NCBI GenBank assembly: GCA_964508915.1 | Contig: CAZDVK010000002.1 | Location: forward strand, 112,806-176,805 | DNA: 64,000 nt | DNA from: CAZDVK01 sp964508915 | GTDB taxonomy: Bacteria > Pseudomonadota > Alphaproteobacteria > Paracaedibacterales > CAIULA01 | Direction of reading: 5' to 3' | Shown: positions 60,964 through 64,000 of the stretch, one piece after another | How the letters are laid out: each line of letters begins with the position of its first letter | How positions within the stretch are numbered: the first letter of the stretch is position 1 | Notes under the pieces: model-generated | Databases searched by the model: none | What the model was told of the DNA's origin: nothing | What the model saw: the letters and a program-made list of their open reading frames with translations, nothing else | Translations under genes and position numbers: made by a program

Positions 60964-61791
60964 GTGACCTATCGAAAAGCCATTCTACAAAGTTTATTTT
61001 GGGTGTTTTGTGCATTTTTTTATGCACTTTGGCTGTGGTCGTCTAAGGGTTTTGATTATTCACTTTTGTTTCTTACAAGCTATTTAATTGAAAAATCTTT
61101 AAGTGTGGATAACCTTGTAGTTTTTGCCTTGGTGTTTCAGTTTTTTCGAATTCCTATTCATATGCAACACAGAGTTTTATTCTGGGGGATTATTTCTGCG
61201 GTCATGCTGAGGGGCATTTTGATTTTTTCAGGCATTTCGTTGGTTCAAAAGTTCCATTGGATTTTATACATTTTTGGGGGATTTTTAATTTTAGTTGGAA
61301 TTAAAACAATTTTTTTTCAACAGAATGAAAAACCACTTGAAAAGTCATTCATTTACGGGTTTTTAAAGAAACACCTTTCCATAAGCGATGATTTGGACGG
61401 GCAAAAATTTTGGACCCAATGCCCAATAACATTGAAAAAAAAGGCAACACCTTTATTGGCAGCATTAATTTTTATTGAAATGTCGGATGTCATTTTTGCT
61501 GTTGATTCCATACCTGCTGTATTTGCCGTTACAACGGATCCGCTGTTGATTTGGACATCAAATATTTTTGCTATTTTAGGGTTACGTTCCCTTTATTTTC
61601 TGTTGATTGGTTCTTTAAGTCGCTTACATTATTTAAGTTTGGGACTAGGTGTTATTCTTTGTTTTGTGGGCGTTAAAATGTTGGGTCAATTGAAAGTTCA
61701 GCCGTGGATTTCATTGTTGGTTATTGTTTGTATTATGCTGCTAACAGTACTTCTTTCGTTTTTGAAAAATCGTTCAAGGTGTAAAAAATAA
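60964..61791 (+). CDS. TerC/Alx-family membrane protein
   Basis: An integral membrane protein of the TerC family (275 residues, 7-9 membrane segments). It has the conserved acidic motifs IEKSLSVDNLVVFALVFQFF (residues about 40-60) and IEMSDVIFAVDSIPAVFAVT (about 175-195), with Asp and Glu in the membrane, and TSNIFAILGLRSLYFLL. Members such as Alx and YceF/YkoY export or handle Mn2+ and help metalate exported enzymes. It is slightly shorter than typical (about 300-320). The GTG start at 60964 has no clear ribosome site. A yybP-ykoY (Mn2+) riboswitch often precedes this gene; here I see only the inverted repeat. Confidence 0.88.
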   Translation: MTYRKAILQSLFWVFCAFFYALWLWSSKGFDYSLLFLTSYLIEKSLSVDNLVVFALVFQFFRIPIHMQHRVLFWGIISAVMLRGILIFSGISLVQKFHWILYIFGGFLILVGIKTIFFQQNEKPLEKSFIYGFLKKHLSISDDLDGQKFWTQCPITLKKKATPLLAALIFIEMSDVIFAVDSIPAVFAVTTDPLLIWTSNIFAILGLRSLYFLLIGSLSRLHYLSLGLGVILCFVGVKMLGQLKVQPWISLLVIVCIMLLTVLLSFLKNRSRCKK

Positions 61792-61813
61792 ACGGCCCTG
61801 GGACGTTTCGTAT
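61790..61813 (+). terminator. Possible terminator after terC
   Basis: AAACG (61790-61794) and CGTTT (61804-61808) pair, and the stem continues inward with CC/GG after a G-A mismatch. TATTTT follows within 4 nt. It lies at the terC stop, between it and the convergent tamA stop at 61822. Confidence 0.35.
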
Positions 61814-61821
61814 TTTAATCT

Positions 61822-63765
61822 TTAGAATGCTTGGCCGATGCTGACATATAGTTGAAAGGCTGAATCAATGGTTTTTCCATTAGCATCGCGGCGTCGTTTT
61901 AGTGGGAAACCAATATCAAAGCGAATGGGGGCGATACTGCTGTAGTATCGAAACCCAAGGCCTGTTCCCCACAATAGATCTTTTGTAGGTTTCGGGGTTT
62001 TTTGATCTTGTACGGTGCCTGCCTCTAAAAAGGTAACAAAGCCTATAGACTCTGATGTTTTGAAACGAAATTCGGTGCCAAATTCTGAAAAAGAGCGTCC
62101 ACCAATGGGGACGCGGTATTGATCTAGTGGGCCTAGTAGCTGAAAACCATAACCACGAACAGAGCCTGGGCCACCTAAATAAAAGCGCTTGTTAGGTGGA
62201 ATCATGTCTGTTTGTTTAATCCAAATACTTCCACCTTTTAAAAATGAAGCCAAAACAACCGGGCTTTCGCCGACTTCATTTTTCATGAGCGGTAAATAGG
62301 CAGACCCTCCGGCTTGGGTGACAGTCATACCCGAATTTCCCTGCAATTTACCATAATAAGGTGTGACATCACCATTTAATCGGTAACCGGTTGTTGGGTC
62401 TAGAACACTATTGCTTTTGTCTAATTTAGCCCCTACAGGAACAGCAACAAGGTCAGTATTGTAGGCCACTGTTTCCCGTTTAAGGCGACCAATTTCGTAT
62501 CGCGTTCCAATGAAACCTTTTAAATTTTCGGTTAAGGGGCGCTCAACACGTGTTCCAACGTTATACATTTTCCCGACATACGCACGTGTTAGTTCCCACG
62601 CGTAAGAAACTTCATTCATTAAGCTTTGTTCAGGTGATAAAAAGTCTGCAACGTTGTAATTGGCAACAGCTTTATGTTCGTGGTTTGAGCGCTGAAGGTT
62701 AAATCCAAGCTGGTCACCATGCCCACCAATATTATTGTGACGCCAAAACAAATTGGCACCAATGCCGTCGTAACTGGCATAGTGAACACCAGCACCAATA
62801 ACCCGAGGGGCTGCTTCCTTCACGTTAATAACCATTTTGACGGGTTCTTCACTGTTAGCTGGTTTTTCATTTTCTGGTAAGGAATCTGTATTTATTTTTT
62901 CTGGTTCGATTGTAATGTTTCCAACAAGGCCTGTTTCTAAAAGTTTATGTTTGGTTTTGTTAACCAAAGTTTGATCATAAAGTTGCTCATTTTTCCAAAG
63001 AACTCGATTTAAAACATAAGTTGGATCTAGTTTTTTGAGACCCTTAATTTTTGTTTCTTTTATTCGTGCTAGGGTGTAAGCCTCAATTTTATAGGTAATT
63101 TGAACGGTGTTTTCAGATTCGTCAAAATTGCCCTTTGGAAATTCAACACTGACAAAGGCATATCCACGTTGCTGAAAATACGTTTTGACCTTTTTAACCC
63201 CATCTTCAAGTTTTGAAATGTTAACAAAATCACCTTGTTTTAATCCAATTAAGTCGTAGGGAAGTTGATTTGAAATACCTTCCAGGGCTTTGGGGTTTTT
63301 GGGGCACGCGAATGTAATATTTTGAACTTTAAATCGTGGGCCCAAGGTTAGGTATGTTGTAACTTTGGCAGGCTTGGTTTCCTCTACGGTAAACTTCACC
63401 TCATTTTTAAAATAACCTAAGGAGGCTAAAACTTTTTTGAAAATTTCACGATCTTTTTGGGCTCTTTTCGTTAGGCCTGTCAATGAAAGTGGTGGTGACT
63501 CCGCAAGCTTAACTAGAAAACTTTTTTCTTCTAGGGCCTTTAGAGCCTCTTTGTTATCATCCGGTACAAAATGGTGAGAATAAGGGATACCATCCTCTTT
63601 CTGACGCTTAATGTCTGCAGAAGTAATATCTTTTTCGTCCTCATTGTTTTCTCCATGGCTTTTGGTATCAGAAAAATCTGATTCTAAGGTGTTTTGTGAA
63701 GAAAAAGACGTTTCAATGCTTAAGCAGTTATAGAAAATAAAAAGGAGGCTTAAAAAACGGTTCAA
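61822..63765 (-). CDS. tamA: TamA-like outer-membrane assembly protein (BamA superfamily)
   Basis: An outer-membrane Omp85-type protein of 647 residues. It has a signal peptide (LSLLFIFYNCLSIETSFS), then an acidic spacer at about 25-75 and POTRA domains at about 80-290 (FKVQNITFACPKNPKALEGI, RIKETKIKGLKKLDPTYVLN). The 16-strand barrel has the family motif RFYLGGPGSVRGYGFQLLGP and the closing region IRFDIGFPLKRRRDANGK and YVSIGQAF, with terminal Phe. Three POTRA domains and overall length fit TamA rather than BamA (five POTRA, about 800). tamB usually follows tamA; here terC converges instead. AT-rich upstream region, no clear promoter noted. Confidence 0.88.
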   Translation of the reverse strand: MNRFLSLLFIFYNCLSIETSFSSQNTLESDFSDTKSHGENNEDEKDITSADIKRQKEDGIPYSHHFVPDDNKEALKALEEKSFLVKLAESPPLSLTGLTKRAQKDREIFKKVLASLGYFKNEVKFTVEETKPAKVTTYLTLGPRFKVQNITFACPKNPKALEGISNQLPYDLIGLKQGDFVNISKLEDGVKKVKTYFQQRGYAFVSVEFPKGNFDESENTVQITYKIEAYTLARIKETKIKGLKKLDPTYVLNRVLWKNEQLYDQTLVNKTKHKLLETGLVGNITIEPEKINTDSLPENEKPANSEEPVKMVINVKEAAPRVIGAGVHYASYDGIGANLFWRHNNIGGHGDQLGFNLQRSNHEHKAVANYNVADFLSPEQSLMNEVSYAWELTRAYVGKMYNVGTRVERPLTENLKGFIGTRYEIGRLKRETVAYNTDLVAVPVGAKLDKSNSVLDPTTGYRLNGDVTPYYGKLQGNSGMTVTQAGGSAYLPLMKNEVGESPVVLASFLKGGSIWIKQTDMIPPNKRFYLGGPGSVRGYGFQLLGPLDQYRVPIGGRSFSEFGTEFRFKTSESIGFVTFLEAGTVQDQKTPKPTKDLLWGTGLGFRYYSSIAPIRFDIGFPLKRRRDANGKTIDSAFQLYVSIGQAF

Positions 63766-63888
63766 AGGTAGGTCATTAATTAAAAATAGTCACATATTTA
63801 CTATAATTTAAAAATAAAGATTCGTGAACGTTCTATTTGCTTGGATGAAAAAAATTCCGATTAGATGTGTTTTTGTTTTCAGAAGGCC

Positions 63889-63918
63889 TTGACTTTTGGT
63901 TCACTTTGCAATTATATG
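63889..63918 (+). promoter_or_regulatory. Candidate promoter of tRNA-Lys
   Basis: TTGACT (63889-63894) and TATATG (63913-63918) are separated by 18 bp. The tRNA begins 28 nt after the -10. The -35 match is five of six, the -10 four of six. Confidence 0.4.
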
Positions 63919-63945
63919 TTAAACATTATTTCTTCGGAAAATGTA

Positions 63946-64000
63946 GGGCCCTTAGCTCAGTCGGTAGAGCATCTGACTTTTAATCAGGGGGTCGAAGGTT
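63946..64000 (+). tRNA. tRNA-Lys (TTT), 3' end outside the window
   Basis: The acceptor strand is GGGCCCT, followed by the D arm (GCTCAGTCGGTAGAGC) and the anticodon arm CTGA-CTTTTAA-TCAG, with anticodon TTT. The T-arm start is present and the sequence stops at the window edge. The first 55 nt are fully typical of bacterial tRNA-Lys. Confidence 0.93.

Overview
The window reads as chromosomal DNA of an AT-rich alphaproteobacterium, probably a host-associated lineage of the Holosporales/Rickettsiales kind. This rests on gene content only: LpxI instead of LpxH next to lpxB, a phasin, UbiG, an alphaproteobacterial MotAB pair, a near-perfect CtrA-type box, and many single genes for signal-peptide proteins of unknown fold scattered between housekeeping operons. 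No phage, transposase, CRISPR array or rRNA gene was seen. Most of the window is ordinary, densely packed core genome.

Layout. 1-11 kb: 5' part of dnaE, ftsB, an Hcp-like orphan, pyk, a large secreted unknown, an IT-superfamily antiporter, a proline-rich secreted protein, and a rhodanese-ubiG pair. 11-20 kb: tRNA (CAU), cmk, era translationally coupled to an OmpR/EnvZ-type two-component pair, a phasin, tRNA-Phe, motAB, infA, and lpxI-lpxB. 20-27.3 kb: infC (AUA start), secG-pyrG-kdsA, a GC-rich palindromic repeat, and tolQRAB without pal. 27.3-31.2 kb, minus strand: a three-gene ABC importer of the TrpXYZ type behind a structured leader with a Phe-rich leader ORF, then a secreted coiled-coil protein behind a CtrA-type promoter. 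31.4-38.2 kb is the most accessory part: an APH(9)-like kinase, a 985-residue secreted protein, a Gly-repeat autotransporter-like protein, a P-loop kinase and a small Cys-rich secreted protein. 38.2-50.4 kb: an RND pump pair, two small secreted proteins, aconitase, and a TonB-dependent receptor-tonB-uvrC operon. 50.4-57.6 kb, minus strand: atpD-mreC-mreD-mrdA-rodZ-gspE, with neither the other F1 genes nor mreB. 57.7-64 kb: a secreted LRR protein, SbtA, accA, terC behind a perfect 15-bp inverted repeat, tamA, and a cut-off tRNA-Lys.

How the genes work together. The envelope is the main theme: lipid A and KDO (lpxI, lpxB, kdsA), elongation (mreCD, mrdA, rodZ), division and outer-membrane constriction (ftsB, tolQRAB), secretion and outer-membrane assembly (secG, tamA), and TonB-dependent uptake. 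TolQR may also energise TonB, since no exbBD is seen here. Eight genes encode exported proteins without a recognised enzyme domain and are candidates for host interaction.

The most interesting signals are the leader upstream of the ABC importer (nested inverted repeats enclosing a 37-codon Phe-rich ORF whose stop overlaps the importer start as ATGA), the AUA start of infC, the CtrA-type box centred on a -35 region, and the inverted repeat before terC. All functional statements are from reading the sequence; no database search was run.
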